Both the position numbers and the translations under genes were made by a program. The notes under the pieces were generated by a model. That model was not told the DNA's origin and searched no databases. It worked only from the letters and a program-made list of their open reading frames with translations. A stretch of 64,000 bases of DNA from the NCBI RefSeq assembly GCF_014207565.1, contig NZ_JACHGJ010000001.1:62001-126000 (forward strand), given 5' to 3'. The stretch comes from Spirochaeta isovalerica (lineage in GTDB: Bacteria; Spirochaetota; Spirochaetia; DSM-2461). Positions 53,719-62,772 of the stretch are shown in pieces (within the stretch, counting starts at the first letter, position 1; each line of letters begins with the position of its first letter).

Positions 53719-55860
53719 CTAGGTTTTTTCAAAAAATCCTATACCGTTTTTGTTTCCCTTCTTAATTCTGTACATGGCAGAATCGGCATTTATTATCAAT
53801 TGTTCAGCTGTTGTGTTCTCTTCCGGATAAGTGGAGATTCCTATACTCATACCCACATGGATTTTATAGTCCTCAATATCGATATCATCAGTCATCAGCT
53901 TCAGAATTTTTTCGCTGACTTTTCGGGCTTCGCTTTTGCTTTTAACCGGATTGAGAAGAATGAGAAATTCGTCGCCGCCGATTCGGGCGACCGAATCCGT
54001 TGTTCTCACGGCGTTCTTGAGTTTCAGAGCTACTTTTTGCAGTACTTTATCCCCGATATTATGTCCATAAGTATCATTTATAGGCTTAAAATCATCGAGA
54101 TCTATAAAAAGCACAGCCAGAACTTCTCCCCGTCGACGGGTCTGCTCCATTGATGCTTCAAGCAGTTCATAGAGAACTCTCCTATTAATCAAACCTGTCA
54201 GATTGTCATGGGTTGCCAGCTCCATTATTTTTTTGTTAGCAGCTTCGAGTTCGTCTTTTTCCTGTAAAATGATTCTGTTAAGCTCTTTAACTTTTTCAAA
54301 GTTACGGGAATTGTCAATGGCAATGGAAAGAAATGAAGCCAGTGACTTCAGAAAATGGATATGTTCATTCTTATAGGCATTTTTATGACGGCTCAGTATA
54401 GCAATAGCTCCGACTTCGTCATTCCTGAAGAAAATAGGTACAGTCAGGCTTGATCGGGCAAGAGGGCCTTTTCCATAAACAGCTCTTTTCTCTATGTACC
54501 GGCTGTATTCATTTTCGATGTCGCTAATCAGTAATTCCTGTCTGTTATGAATAGACCAACCGGCAAATGAGCCTCCCGGAGCATCGGTGAAGCTGAAAGG
54601 TTCAATTTCATTTCCGTTTTCAAAGGCTTTAACAATTTGCAGGGTTTTCTCTTTTTTATTGTGAAAAACAACATGAAAATGAGTCACTTCCATGAGGAGA
54701 TTGATATTCTCGAAGACTTTTGTAAGGATGCTGTTCGTATCGAGTGAAGCGAAGGTCTCTTTTGTTATGTTGTTGAGAAGAGTCATCCAATTGAGTGATT
54801 CCTTCAATTCTATGTTCTGAGTCTTAAAAAACTCGGCGTTTTTCCGGTTCCTCTCAATTTCGTATTCCATTTCAAGGTTGTGAAATTTCTTCTCGGCAGC
54901 TATGCTGTTCAGTTCCTTTTCTATATTGTATCCATCATCAAGATATCTGAAAGCTTCTTTGAAATCTCCGGTTTTCTCATAATGAGAAGACAGTTTTTTA
55001 CAAGCCTCCATATAGAACTGTTTGCTGTCTATCTCCTTACTCAGTTCAAGAGCTTTCTCGAATTGGGAAAGATCATGAAGCATTTCGCCACGGTAGAGGT
55101 AAATTTCGCACTCCAGCCTTTTATTATCAATTTGACGGCAAAGTTCGAGAGATTGCTCAAAGTAACTCTGAGCTTCTTTATGCAGCCCTTTTTTATCACA
55201 GAGCTTACCAAGATCGAAAAGAATCTCCGATTCATTTATTCCGCTATGAATCTCCCTCGCCAGATTACGGCTTTCCTGAAAAAATTTCTCGGCTTTATCC
55301 AAATTTCCCAATTTGAAATAACACTGTCCGGTATTGGAGAGGACAACGGAAAGAAGCTCTTTGGATTGTTCGCTGGATTTAGCCTTATCGAGAAGCTCAA
55401 GAAAGTGATTCAATGCCTTTTCATAATTTTCATTGCTGAGATAATAGCCACCCATATTATTTAGAACTGATAATTCCCGTTCGAGCAGTCCGGCTTCGCG
55501 GCTTAACTGCAGGCTTCTGGAGTAATAGAAAAAAGCATTGGAATTGTCCCCGAGATCATTATAGGCCACTCCCAGAGCATTGAGGATTTTGATGTTATCT
55601 TCACTTAACGGTTGATCTTTGAAGTTGACGGCTAAATCATTAAGGATCTCTACAGCTTCCTTCAATCTTGAAAGAAATATCAGACACCAGCTCTGATAAA
55701 AGCGGGAATCATTAATCCCCTTTTCAAAACCGGCTTCCCTGGAGAGCTGTTCCATTTTTTGGGAGTCAGTGAGAGCCGCCTGAGGATCGGCTATCATGGA
55801 ATCCCAAATTCGAATCAGCTCATCTCGAATATATTCTGTTTTATCTGTTTCAGAAATCAT
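53719..55860 (-). CDS. TPR-GAF-GGDEF diguanylate cyclase
   Basis: A 713-residue cytoplasmic protein. Residues ~30-330 are TPR repeats (ALGVAYNDLGDNSNAFFYYS, VLSNTGQCYFKLGNLDKAEK). Residues ~375-530 form a GAF domain. Residues ~545-713 are a GGDEF domain with intact RIGGDEFLIL, so it should make cyclic di-GMP. No EAL domain, and no RxxD inhibitory site upstream of GGDEF was noticed. TPR repeats suggest activity set by a protein or peptide partner. It is divergent from the next gene and alone in its unit. Confidence 0.9.
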   Translation of the reverse strand: MISETDKTEYIRDELIRIWDSMIADPQAALTDSQKMEQLSREAGFEKGINDSRFYQSWCLIFLSRLKEAVEILNDLAVNFKDQPLSEDNIKILNALGVAYNDLGDNSNAFFYYSRSLQLSREAGLLERELSVLNNMGGYYLSNENYEKALNHFLELLDKAKSSEQSKELLSVVLSNTGQCYFKLGNLDKAEKFFQESRNLAREIHSGINESEILFDLGKLCDKKGLHKEAQSYFEQSLELCRQIDNKRLECEIYLYRGEMLHDLSQFEKALELSKEIDSKQFYMEACKKLSSHYEKTGDFKEAFRYLDDGYNIEKELNSIAAEKKFHNLEMEYEIERNRKNAEFFKTQNIELKESLNWMTLLNNITKETFASLDTNSILTKVFENINLLMEVTHFHVVFHNKKEKTLQIVKAFENGNEIEPFSFTDAPGGSFAGWSIHNRQELLISDIENEYSRYIEKRAVYGKGPLARSSLTVPIFFRNDEVGAIAILSRHKNAYKNEHIHFLKSLASFLSIAIDNSRNFEKVKELNRIILQEKDELEAANKKIMELATHDNLTGLINRRVLYELLEASMEQTRRRGEVLAVLFIDLDDFKPINDTYGHNIGDKVLQKVALKLKNAVRTTDSVARIGGDEFLILLNPVKSKSEARKVSEKILKLMTDDIDIEDYKIHVGMSIGISTYPEENTTAEQLIINADSAMYRIKKGNKNGIGFFEKT

Positions 55861-55913
55861 TATGAAAGAATATCCTTAAGTAATATTATAGAATATATGT
55901 CAAAATATGATTA

Positions 55914-55942
55914 TTGTTTTTCAACAATATCTTATGTAATAT
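55914..55942 (+). promoter_or_regulatory. Possible promoter for the small membrane protein gene
   Basis: TTGTTT (55914-55919) and TAATAT (55937-55942), 17-base spacer, 23 bases before ATG 55966. The region also contains the inverted repeat ATTGTT...AACAAT, which could be an operator. Confidence 0.45.
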
Positions 55943-55965
55943 GACACAAAAAGGAGGAAATTCAG

Positions 55966-56463
55966 ATGCTTTCTTTAAATTTATTGTATGACGGACTAAT
56001 CTACTCCGGTGGGTTTGCAGCGATAATACTAGTTTCCGTTCTTATCAATCCCAGAATCTGGCTTCAGGATTTCCCGGATGAATTGAAAAAAGATATTCCG
56101 CCTAAAACGAGAAAGGAATCGAGACAGACCTTTATCACCGGTTTTGTTTTTGCCATGTTTATTATCGGGTTTCCCCTATATTCTGTTGCCGGAGCCTTTT
56201 CCTCTTCCGGAGAGCTCGTTCCTTTTCTCACTCTGTTTCTTCATTCATTTTACGTTATGATGATCTGTAATGTTCTGTACTGGCTCTTGTTCCATATTCT
56301 GATTTTCAATGTCATTATCAGTCGGATTCGAACTGTTCCCGGATTAAAACAGAGAATTCAATTTACCGGGTGGAAGAACCAGTTATTCGGTCTTTTCGTC
56401 GGTGTCCTCTCATGTCTGCTGATCTCCGGTTTTGTTGCCATGCTTGCCGGTTTCTTCCTTTAG
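55966..56463 (+). CDS. Hypothetical four-helix membrane protein
   Basis: A 165-residue protein with four predicted membrane helices (FAAIILVSVLI, FVFAMFIIGFPLYS, MICNVLYWLLFHILIF, LFGLFVGVLSCLLIS) and a basic cytoplasmic loop between the first two. GGAGG precedes the ATG. No family is recognised. Confidence 0.65.
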   Translation: MLSLNLLYDGLIYSGGFAAIILVSVLINPRIWLQDFPDELKKDIPPKTRKESRQTFITGFVFAMFIIGFPLYSVAGAFSSSGELVPFLTLFLHSFYVMMICNVLYWLLFHILIFNVIISRIRTVPGLKQRIQFTGWKNQLFGLFVGVLSCLLISGFVAMLAGFFL

Positions 56464-56552
56464 GAAAAATACTTGTCAAATCTTCTATTATAACGGAAAA
56501 TCTTTATTGCGGCCTGGAATATTCAGGCTGTAAAAAAGGAGTTAATATATAA

Positions 56553-57350
56553 ATGAAAAGAGTGATCTTTTTTTTGACCTTTAGTGCAATCGTTTGCACA
56601 ATGTCATTATCAGCTGAGACCTTTGTCGATCTTACTGCTGAATCGATGGAAGTCGAGGTGGGGAAAGTTGTTCCTTTGTCCTGCAGGGTAGATTCGGGAA
56701 AAACCGGATTTCCTCAGTTCGTCTGGAAAACAACAGGCGGGGAGATAAGAAAAAGCGCTGTTGAAGGGGAAGTGGATTTTATTGCACCCCGAAGCAGCGG
56801 AACCGTTTCCATTACTGTCGATGTTACAATCGGCGGTAACATTGAAAGCAGAATGATCGATCTTACAATACTTCCCGAAGGAGCATTGAAAAAAACAGCG
56901 GATATTCTGATTACAGTCGATACGAAGACCTTACAAAATGTCTGGGTTAATTCAACCCATAAGAGTGAAAATTTCAAAGCGCCATTATCTATAAAAGGCA
57001 CATTCCGTTATGATCCGGACAGTGAGCTGGCTTTTGCCGGTGGTAGCTGGCCGACTTACCCCATGTACGATGATGGAACACACGGCGATGTTACCGCCGG
57101 AGATGGAATCTGGTCAATTTTAATGAAATTCGAGAAAACCGACAGCAAAGTCTATTTTGCCTTCGATGACGGGAACTCCTATCGCGTGGAATATGAAAGC
57201 GGACTGGCCTGGACTGTAAAAATGGCCTGGATTGAGCTTGATGAATACCCTGACGACCACAGCAATCCCGCCTTTACACCCGATAAAGACAAAACCATAA
57301 GCTGGACTGCCTCAATGGCAGAAGAGGGAGGGATTTACAGTGAGAGGTAA
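56553..57350 (+). CDS. Exported Ig-like/carbohydrate-module protein
   Basis: A 265-residue protein with a signal peptide (residues 4-21, SLSA). Residues 28-110 look like an Ig-like domain (VEVGKVVPLSCRVD, RSSGTVSITVDV). Residues ~120-230 hold DDGTHGDVTAGDGIWS, a segment common in Ig-like or carbohydrate-binding modules of exported proteins. It overlaps the following GH13 gene by 11 bases, so the two are translationally coupled; a starch-binding or accessory role is inferred. A run of GCCTG and CAGGC near 56512-56530 forms a short hairpin upstream. Confidence 0.68.
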   Translation: MKRVIFFLTFSAIVCTMSLSAETFVDLTAESMEVEVGKVVPLSCRVDSGKTGFPQFVWKTTGGEIRKSAVEGEVDFIAPRSSGTVSITVDVTIGGNIESRMIDLTILPEGALKKTADILITVDTKTLQNVWVNSTHKSENFKAPLSIKGTFRYDPDSELAFAGGSWPTYPMYDDGTHGDVTAGDGIWSILMKFEKTDSKVYFAFDDGNSYRVEYESGLAWTVKMAWIELDEYPDDHSNPAFTPDKDKTISWTASMAEEGGIYSER

Positions 57351-59844
57351 AATATATTCTATTACGTTTGTTTTGATTCTTTTGTTCTTTGCATCATGTA
57401 CTTCCCGGGATCTGAGCAGACCGCTGGAAAGGTTTGAAGCCCGTTTTATTTATTCAGATGGAACGGAACGGTACAGATTTCCCGCACAGCCCGATCTCTT
57501 CGAGCCTGTTACAGTTCGGGTCAGAGTGAAAAGCCATTCTACGGATACAGTGAAACTGATCACGGACAGGGGCGAAACGGAAATGATTTTAAGCTCCAGC
57601 GATGGCGTTTTCGATTATTACGCCGCAGATATCAAAACTGCCGATGAACCTGTTTATTACTATTTTCTGGTAGGTCAGGAAAACAAAAAGGTGTTTTACA
57701 GCCGCAGGGGTATTGAGCTGTCTGCTCCCCGCCAATCCTACCAGTTCAAAATCTTCCCGGGCTATAAGGTTCCCGAATGGATGAAAGGCGCGGTTCTTTA
57801 TCAGATCTTTGTCGATCGTTTTTACAACGGAGACCCTTCCAATGATGTTCTGACAAATGAATACATGTACGATAATTTCCCATCCGTTAAAGTCGAGGAC
57901 TGGAACAAATACCCCGACGGAACGACGAAATATGCCGAAGGCAGCAACAGAACGAGAGAATTTTATGGCGGAGATATTGACGGGGTTATTCAGAAACTCG
58001 ATTATCTTCAGGATCTCGGCGTTGACGGAATCTATTTCAATCCGCTGTTTGTATCGCCGTCCAATCATAAATACGATACCCAGGATTATGCCAATATCGA
58101 TCCCCATGTGGGAACGATTGTCAATGACGGAGGGGCGCTCATCAACCCTGAAGATGATCCCAACTTCGGGAACCCCGATATGAGCAACGCCAGCGCTGTC
58201 AATCAGTACGCGGAACGGTATATTAAAAGAACAACGGATCCCGAAAACCTTCAGGCATCGAATGACAAACTGAAAGAACTGATTGATGAAGCAGAAAAAA
58301 GAGGCATTAAAGTCATTCTGGACGGTGTATTCAATCACAGCGGATCATTTAATAAATGGTTGGATCGCGAGCATATCTACGAAGAGGACGGCGCTTATGA
58401 GTCAGCCGATTCACCCTATGCGGACTACTATGTTTTCGAAGAGGATGACTGGCCGGATAATGAGAGTTATGAAGCCTGGTGGGGATTCAAAACCCTTCCC
58501 AAGCTTAATTTCGAAGGCGATCCCGCGTTGGAAGATGCCATAATGGACGTCATAGCCAAATGGGTTGAATTCGGAGTTGAGGGATGGAGAATCGATGTCG
58601 CGGCCGATCTGGGCCACAGCACCTCATACAATCATCAGTTCTACAGGACTATGAGGGAGCGAGTGAAAGAAGTGAACCCTGAAGCTGTTATTCTGGCTGA
58701 GGTTTACGGAGATTCATCAGCCTGGCTGAGAGGTGACGAGTGGGACACTGTTATGAATTATGACGCTTTCTTCGAACCGCTCAGCTTTTTCTTCACAGGT
58801 CTGGAAAAACATTCCTATTATTATAGGGATGAACTGAAGAACAACAGCAAAAACTTCGAGCAGGACTTGAGAGAAAAAATGGCTAAAATGCCGTGGAACT
58901 CAATGGAAATAGCTATGAACCAGCTCGATAATCACGATCATTCCAGATTTTACAGTCGTACATCCGGGTTCGTTGATGAACAGAAAAGCGCTACCGATAC
59001 ATCGCAGCCGGAACTGGCCGATCAGAATCTCAATAAAGGTATAATGAAAGAAGCTGCGGTCATGCAGATGACCATGCCTGGAGCTCCGACTCTCTATTAT
59101 GGAAATGAAGCCGGTCTGGCCGGTTTTACCGATCCGGATAGCAGAAGGGCTTTTCCCTGGGGGAATGAGGACGAGGAATTGCTCGATTTTTACAAAGAGA
59201 TTATTTCGATAAGGAAAGAGTACTCCTCATTGACAAACGGGTCTCTTCAGTCTCTCAAATTTGATCAGGATGGTGTTTTCAGTTACGGTCGATGGAATGA
59301 TGAGAACAAAGTTATTGTGGCTCTGAATAATAATGAGAAAGAGCAGGTCGTTTCCATTCCTCTCTGGTCACTCAATATAAGTGAGAATGAGAAACTGAAT
59401 ATAATTTTCAGAAGCGATAGAGAAAATCATTATAGAATCGATGAATCCGCGGAGGTTGTAAACGGAAATCTCGTGGTAAACGTTCCGGCTTTCGGAAGTG
59501 TTATAACCGTATCAAATAAGGGAAGCGGAGTTGAATCAATCCAAAGTGATGTCGCCTCGCTCAGACCGGAGGTCGAAAAGATCATAACATCGCAAAAAGA
59601 GGGTGAGCCTCTCGTAACAGTGGAGTTTTCTGCTTCTATGTATCAGAGAGACATTGCTGACGCTTTCTCCATCAGCCCCTCAGTGAAAGGTCATTTCGCC
59701 TGGAATGGAAGCCGAGTCGGTTTTTTTGCCGATGAAGCAGTCAATCCGGGTGAATATACGGTTCGCATTAACAGGGGAATCAGAACTGTTGTAGGTGATT
59801 TCTTTCTGAAAGAGGAAGCTGAAAAAACTTTCAAGGTCCGATAA
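57340..59844 (+). CDS. GH13 alpha-amylase-family lipoprotein
   Basis: An 834-residue glycoside hydrolase. Lipobox FFASC follows a hydrophobic N-terminus. The start is GTG at 57340, 11 bases inside the previous gene, with GGGAGGG upstream. Residues ~30-130 look like an N-terminal starch-binding module. The (beta/alpha)8 domain has all four GH13 regions: DGVFNHSG, GWRIDVAADLGH (nucleophile Asp), ILAEVYGDS (acid Glu) and LDNHDHSRF. Residues ~715-834 form an Ig-like tail. It is neopullulanase or maltodextrin-hydrolase-like; exact specificity cannot be read. It is surface or periplasm facing, breaking down alpha-glucans. Confidence 0.92.
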   Translation: MRGKIYSITFVLILLFFASCTSRDLSRPLERFEARFIYSDGTERYRFPAQPDLFEPVTVRVRVKSHSTDTVKLITDRGETEMILSSSDGVFDYYAADIKTADEPVYYYFLVGQENKKVFYSRRGIELSAPRQSYQFKIFPGYKVPEWMKGAVLYQIFVDRFYNGDPSNDVLTNEYMYDNFPSVKVEDWNKYPDGTTKYAEGSNRTREFYGGDIDGVIQKLDYLQDLGVDGIYFNPLFVSPSNHKYDTQDYANIDPHVGTIVNDGGALINPEDDPNFGNPDMSNASAVNQYAERYIKRTTDPENLQASNDKLKELIDEAEKRGIKVILDGVFNHSGSFNKWLDREHIYEEDGAYESADSPYADYYVFEEDDWPDNESYEAWWGFKTLPKLNFEGDPALEDAIMDVIAKWVEFGVEGWRIDVAADLGHSTSYNHQFYRTMRERVKEVNPEAVILAEVYGDSSAWLRGDEWDTVMNYDAFFEPLSFFFTGLEKHSYYYRDELKNNSKNFEQDLREKMAKMPWNSMEIAMNQLDNHDHSRFYSRTSGFVDEQKSATDTSQPELADQNLNKGIMKEAAVMQMTMPGAPTLYYGNEAGLAGFTDPDSRRAFPWGNEDEELLDFYKEIISIRKEYSSLTNGSLQSLKFDQDGVFSYGRWNDENKVIVALNNNEKEQVVSIPLWSLNISENEKLNIIFRSDRENHYRIDESAEVVNGNLVVNVPAFGSVITVSNKGSGVESIQSDVASLRPEVEKIITSQKEGEPLVTVEFSASMYQRDIADAFSISPSVKGHFAWNGSRVGFFADEAVNPGEYTVRINRGIRTVVGDFFLKEEAEKTFKVR

Positions 59845-59870
59845 ATTTTATAGAAGTTTAAGTTTTACAG

Positions 59871-59895
59871 GCGGTCTCTTCAGAGGCCGCTTTTT
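59871..59895 (+). terminator. Terminator after the GH13 gene
   Basis: GCGGTCTC (59871-59878), TTCA loop, GAGGCCGC (59883-59890; one G.U pair), then five T residues. Confidence 0.85.
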
Positions 59896-59909
59896 CATAA
59901 TATTAACTA

Positions 59910-59938
59910 TTGACAATAAAAAATGACTCTGATATATT
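59910..59938 (+). promoter_or_regulatory. Promoter of the tRNA-Gly gene
   Basis: Consensus TTGACA (59910-59915) and TATATT (59933-59938) with a 17-base spacer, 37 bases upstream of the mature tRNA 5' end. Confidence 0.85.
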
Positions 59939-59975
59939 CCTTTTTGCAAGGGTATTTTGCCCGTAAAAATGAAAC

Positions 59976-60047
<72 letters not shown>

Positions 60048-60054
60048 CTAAGAA

Positions 60055-60084
60055 AAAGTTCGACTTCGGTCGGACTTTTTTTTT
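60055..60084 (+). terminator. tRNA-Gly terminator
   Basis: A 10-base stem AAAGTTCGAC (60055-60064) with GTCGGACTTT (60069-60078; one U.G pair) closed by a TTCG tetraloop, then T residues to 60084. Confidence 0.93.
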
Positions 60085-60095
60085 GCATCGCCGAA

Positions 60096-60211
60096 CAGGT
60101 GGGAATCGATCGGGAATGAGCGCCGAGCAGGGGCGAGGGCAGAAGCGAATGAACGCGGCCCGGAGGGAGCCGGAACGTTTCCGGCGGAAGAGGGGATTCC
60201 CATCAGGCGCT
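60096..60211 (+). repeat. GC-rich tRNA-linked segment with partial tRNA 3' copies
   Basis: A GC-rich segment unlike the AT-rich sequence after it. It starts with CAGGTGGGAATCGAT (60096-60110), near the reverse complement of the tRNA T-arm 3' strand, and ends with GATTCCCATCAGGCGCT (60195-60211), 16 of 17 identical to the tRNA-Gly 3' end at 60031-60047. TGGGAATC (60100-60107) and GATTCCCA (60195-60202) form a perfect 8-base terminal inverted repeat. Proposed as an attachment-site duplicate or a small tRNA-derived repeat. Confidence 0.65.
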
Positions 60212-60300
60212 TTTAGGGCATATCCTGTTAAATTCATATGTATTGGGTTTTATTAGGAAAATCCAAGTCGGGGCTACTGTATAAACGGCGTCTTATCTAA

Positions 60301-60329
60301 TTGAATGTTACAGTCTCTGTTGTTAAAAC
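60301..60329 (+). promoter_or_regulatory. Possible promoter of the decayed integrase
   Basis: TTGAAT (60301-60306) and TAAAAC (60324-60329) with 17-base spacing, then AGGAG at 60330-60334, eight bases before the ATG at 60343. The signals are intact although the gene is broken. The 60212-60300 stretch is AT-rich with no gene seen. Confidence 0.35.
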
Positions 60330-60342
60330 AGGAGAATCAGGT

Positions 60343-60704
60343 ATGGGTCGTTTTTCGCTTTATAACCGTAATGGCATCTATTATGCCCATTTTTTAACCC
60401 CTAAACAAAGAATATAACCTGTACAAGGTTAACAGGATAGCAGGATAAAGACGAAGCCACATATATTGCTATGGGATGGGTTAAAAACGGTATTCCCAGA
60501 AACACAAATAATACCTAGAACAGCAAGAGAATTCTTTGAAGTCATTGATTTACTGTTTAGGTTAGAATATTTGCCTTGAGGAACCGGATCTTGAGCAGGT
60601 TATCTCTATTATGAAGAAGAGATTCATCAAAGATGGCCGCATGGAAAATGAGAATATATTCCTCTCACTAACCAATAGAGCATTATACAACTTTTTATGT
60701 TAGA
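60343..60704 (+). pseudogene. Decayed tyrosine recombinase (integrase) N-terminal fragment
   Basis: Translation from ATG 60343 gives the typical integrase N-terminus MGRFSLYNRNGIYYAHF, then stops at TAA 60415. Shifted frames continue the family sequence: CTRLTG-stop-QDKDEATYIAM GWVKNGIPRNT from 60411, then TAREFFEVIDLLFRLEYL, then LEEPDLEQVISIMKKRFIKDG, ending at TAG about 60704. At least two frameshifts and two in-frame stops break the gene, and the catalytic domain (R...HxxR...Y) is missing entirely. It lies next to tRNA-Gly and its duplicated 3' end, so it is the remnant of an element that integrated there. Confidence 0.8.
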
Positions 60705-60841
60705 ATCCCGGAAATATTTAATCTCTTTGTATTATTGATTTTAAATATAATTAGTTGATTATTAAAAAGTAAAAATTAAGTTGAAATCCAAGATAAACTA
60801 TGCTATAAAAAATTAGTTAAATTTTAAAAAGGCTAAACATT
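60705..60841. other. AT-rich intergenic stretch
   Basis: Strongly AT-rich sequence between the integrase remnant and the tail-collar gene. No open frame, hairpin or clear promoter stands out; AAGG just before 60842 is a weak ribosome site. Confidence 0.5.
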
Positions 60842-61570
60842 ATGAAACATCATTTGCTTGTAATATTTTGCATCTTTTCTGTTACTGCATTATTTTCACA
60901 AGAAGAAGTTCTAAAAATTAGTGATAACAAGGTTCAGATCCAGGGTGATCTTGAAGTAAACGGATGGATTGAAGATATAATGGGCTTGATAATACCTGTT
61001 GGGTCTATAATGCCTTTTGCAGGAGACTCAATTCCTGATGGATGGCTTTTATGTGATGGAGCTGCTGTATCCAGAAATGATTATCAAAGGTTATTTTCAG
61101 TAATAAATATAATGTATGGAGAAGGGGATTCTTCATTTACTTTCAATGTCCCCGATCTACGAGGTGTTTTTCTGCGTGGAGCTGGTCAGAATGGTTCTAT
61201 GAAAAATGCCAATGGGATTAACTATGATGGGGGGATGACTGGCAATGAGATTGAAGATCAGATTCAAGGGCATAAACATGAAGTGACTCATGATCATGAA
61301 TCAATCGATACATCTACAAACAATCTTTATTATGGAATTTCAATATCGGGAGATATTCATTTTTCAACAAGCACATTGCCAATGCTTGGTTCGCCAAATG
61401 AACCATATCCTCCTATGACGGATTTTGAAAGACATATACATACATTAGATCTCCCTCCAATAACAGTAGATTCGGAAGTACCAAAAGACGACAAAGCAAA
61501 CGGTGAGCCAAGAACTGGAGATGAAACAGCTCCTGCCAGTGTCTCAGTAAACTACATTATCAAATACTGA
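60842..61570 (+). CDS. Exported phage tail-collar-domain protein
   Basis: A 242-residue protein with a signal peptide (residues 5-18, TALFSQ). Residues ~25-45 (KVQIQGDLEVNGWIEDI) resemble the strand-rich stretch before collar domains. Residues ~50-125 are a phage Tail Collar domain: GSIMPFAGDSIPDGWLLCDG, RLFSVINIMYGEGDSSFTF, VPDLRGVFLRGAGQ. The histidine-rich stretch GHKHEVTHDHES is also typical of tail-fibre tips. A secretory signal on a tail-fibre-type domain points to a surface protein rather than a virion part. It is more AT-rich than genes left of the tRNA, which fits acquisition with the element. Confidence 0.83.
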   Translation: MKHHLLVIFCIFSVTALFSQEEVLKISDNKVQIQGDLEVNGWIEDIMGLIIPVGSIMPFAGDSIPDGWLLCDGAAVSRNDYQRLFSVINIMYGEGDSSFTFNVPDLRGVFLRGAGQNGSMKNANGINYDGGMTGNEIEDQIQGHKHEVTHDHESIDTSTNNLYYGISISGDIHFSTSTLPMLGSPNEPYPPMTDFERHIHTLDLPPITVDSEVPKDDKANGEPRTGDETAPASVSVNYIIKY

Positions 61571-61623
61571 ACCAGATGATTCAGTATGTAAAACAAGAAC
61601 TCACATTTAAATTACTCAAATTA

Positions 61624-61661
61624 AGCGATGGGCTCTTAAGCCTATCGCTATACCCATTTTT
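61624..61661 (+). terminator. Hairpin after tail-collar gene, weak terminator
   Basis: AGCGATGGGCT (61624-61634) pairs with AGCCTATCGCT (61639-61649) over 11 bases (one G.U), loop CTTA. A T-run starts only 7 bases after the stem, so termination may be partial. Confidence 0.6.
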
Positions 61662-61681
61662 CATCAAAGGTGGTTACATCG

Positions 61682-62752
61682 ATGTATAAATACAACTTAT
61701 TTTTACTAATCAATCTCTCTGCGGTTTTAATATTAGTCGGCTGTTCTAATCTGACCAGTCCGGAAACTCCAGAAGGAGCTGTAGATCTGATGTGTCCAGA
61801 TGCAGTTTCAGCTGCTTTTGGAAACGGTGGGATTGAAATCACCTGGGTCACCGTAGCTGATGCAACTGCTTATGAAGTTTACAGAAAAGATGGCTATGAG
61901 GAATACCAACTAATCTCAACTGCTACGTCACCTTCTTTTTCAGATACGTCATATCCAAAAAATCTTACTGTACAATATGCTGTAAAGAGTCTCTCTGGAA
62001 CCTTTCCTTCGCCTATGTCCGATCCTTCTGAAAGTCTAACCGAATGGATTAGAAATATTAAAGTCAGCAAGCTTCAATACACAGATAGAGTTTCACTATC
62101 CTGGGAAAAACAGGTCGAGGCTGACGAGTACGTTGTCTACCGCGGAGCTTATATCAATGATTCGCCAATTGAAATAGCCCGATTCTCAAGTTCGGATTCT
62201 ATTGTTGAATATTCCGATGTTTATGTCGGTTCTGGTGTTCCCGAAGTTAATGTGCCTTATTACTACCAGATTCGATGGGTAAAAACTGGTATAGAATACG
62301 GCTCTTCCAGTCCCGTACATCTTGGTGTTTATTCAACATCTGTAGATACGGGTGAGCCTGGTGATGATGATATTCAAACTGTTTCTGGCGGAACTTATGT
62401 ACAGGATCCATCCTATCCTCCAATTGTTTATTCCTTCGGAGACGGAGACGGAGGAGTGGAAGCCGATGTTGACTGGTATATTTACGAGGGCAATAAGGGA
62501 GATGCCGTATCTGTAGAGATTCAGAAACCGGCATCCTTTGAAGACAATGAGTTATATATTCAGTTCAGTTATAACGATGTTTTATCATCTCCCATCCCTA
62601 TATCGGGGTTATCGCATCAGGAGATTTACGATATACCCGATCCTTTGTTTTCAGGAGAAAGCACTTCTCTGTTTTTTAAAATCTATCCGGTAACCGGTTC
62701 GTCGGAAAATAAAATCGGTTCCTATACCGTTTCCATCAGCAACAGTCTGTAA
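61682..62752 (+). CDS. FN3-like lipoprotein
   Basis: A 356-residue lipoprotein (lipobox ILVGC; residues 1-20). Two fibronectin-type-III-like domains follow (ITWVTVADATAYEVYRKDG, about 45-120; VSLSWEKQVEADEYVVYRGA, about 125-210), then an acidic Gly/Asp linker (DTGEPGDDDIQT, GDGDGGVEADVDW) and a C-terminal beta domain. An in-frame GTG at 61670 exists, but AAGGTGG favours the ATG at 61682. It is probably surface exposed and co-transcribed with the next gene 20 bases away. Function unknown. Confidence 0.78.
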   Translation: MYKYNLFLLINLSAVLILVGCSNLTSPETPEGAVDLMCPDAVSAAFGNGGIEITWVTVADATAYEVYRKDGYEEYQLISTATSPSFSDTSYPKNLTVQYAVKSLSGTFPSPMSDPSESLTEWIRNIKVSKLQYTDRVSLSWEKQVEADEYVVYRGAYINDSPIEIARFSSSDSIVEYSDVYVGSGVPEVNVPYYYQIRWVKTGIEYGSSSPVHLGVYSTSVDTGEPGDDDIQTVSGGTYVQDPSYPPIVYSFGDGDGGVEADVDWYIYEGNKGDAVSVEIQKPASFEDNELYIQFSYNDVLSSPIPISGLSHQEIYDIPDPLFSGESTSLFFKIYPVTGSSENKIGSYTVSISNSL

Positions 62753-62772
62753 TACACCATGAGGAATCTTTT

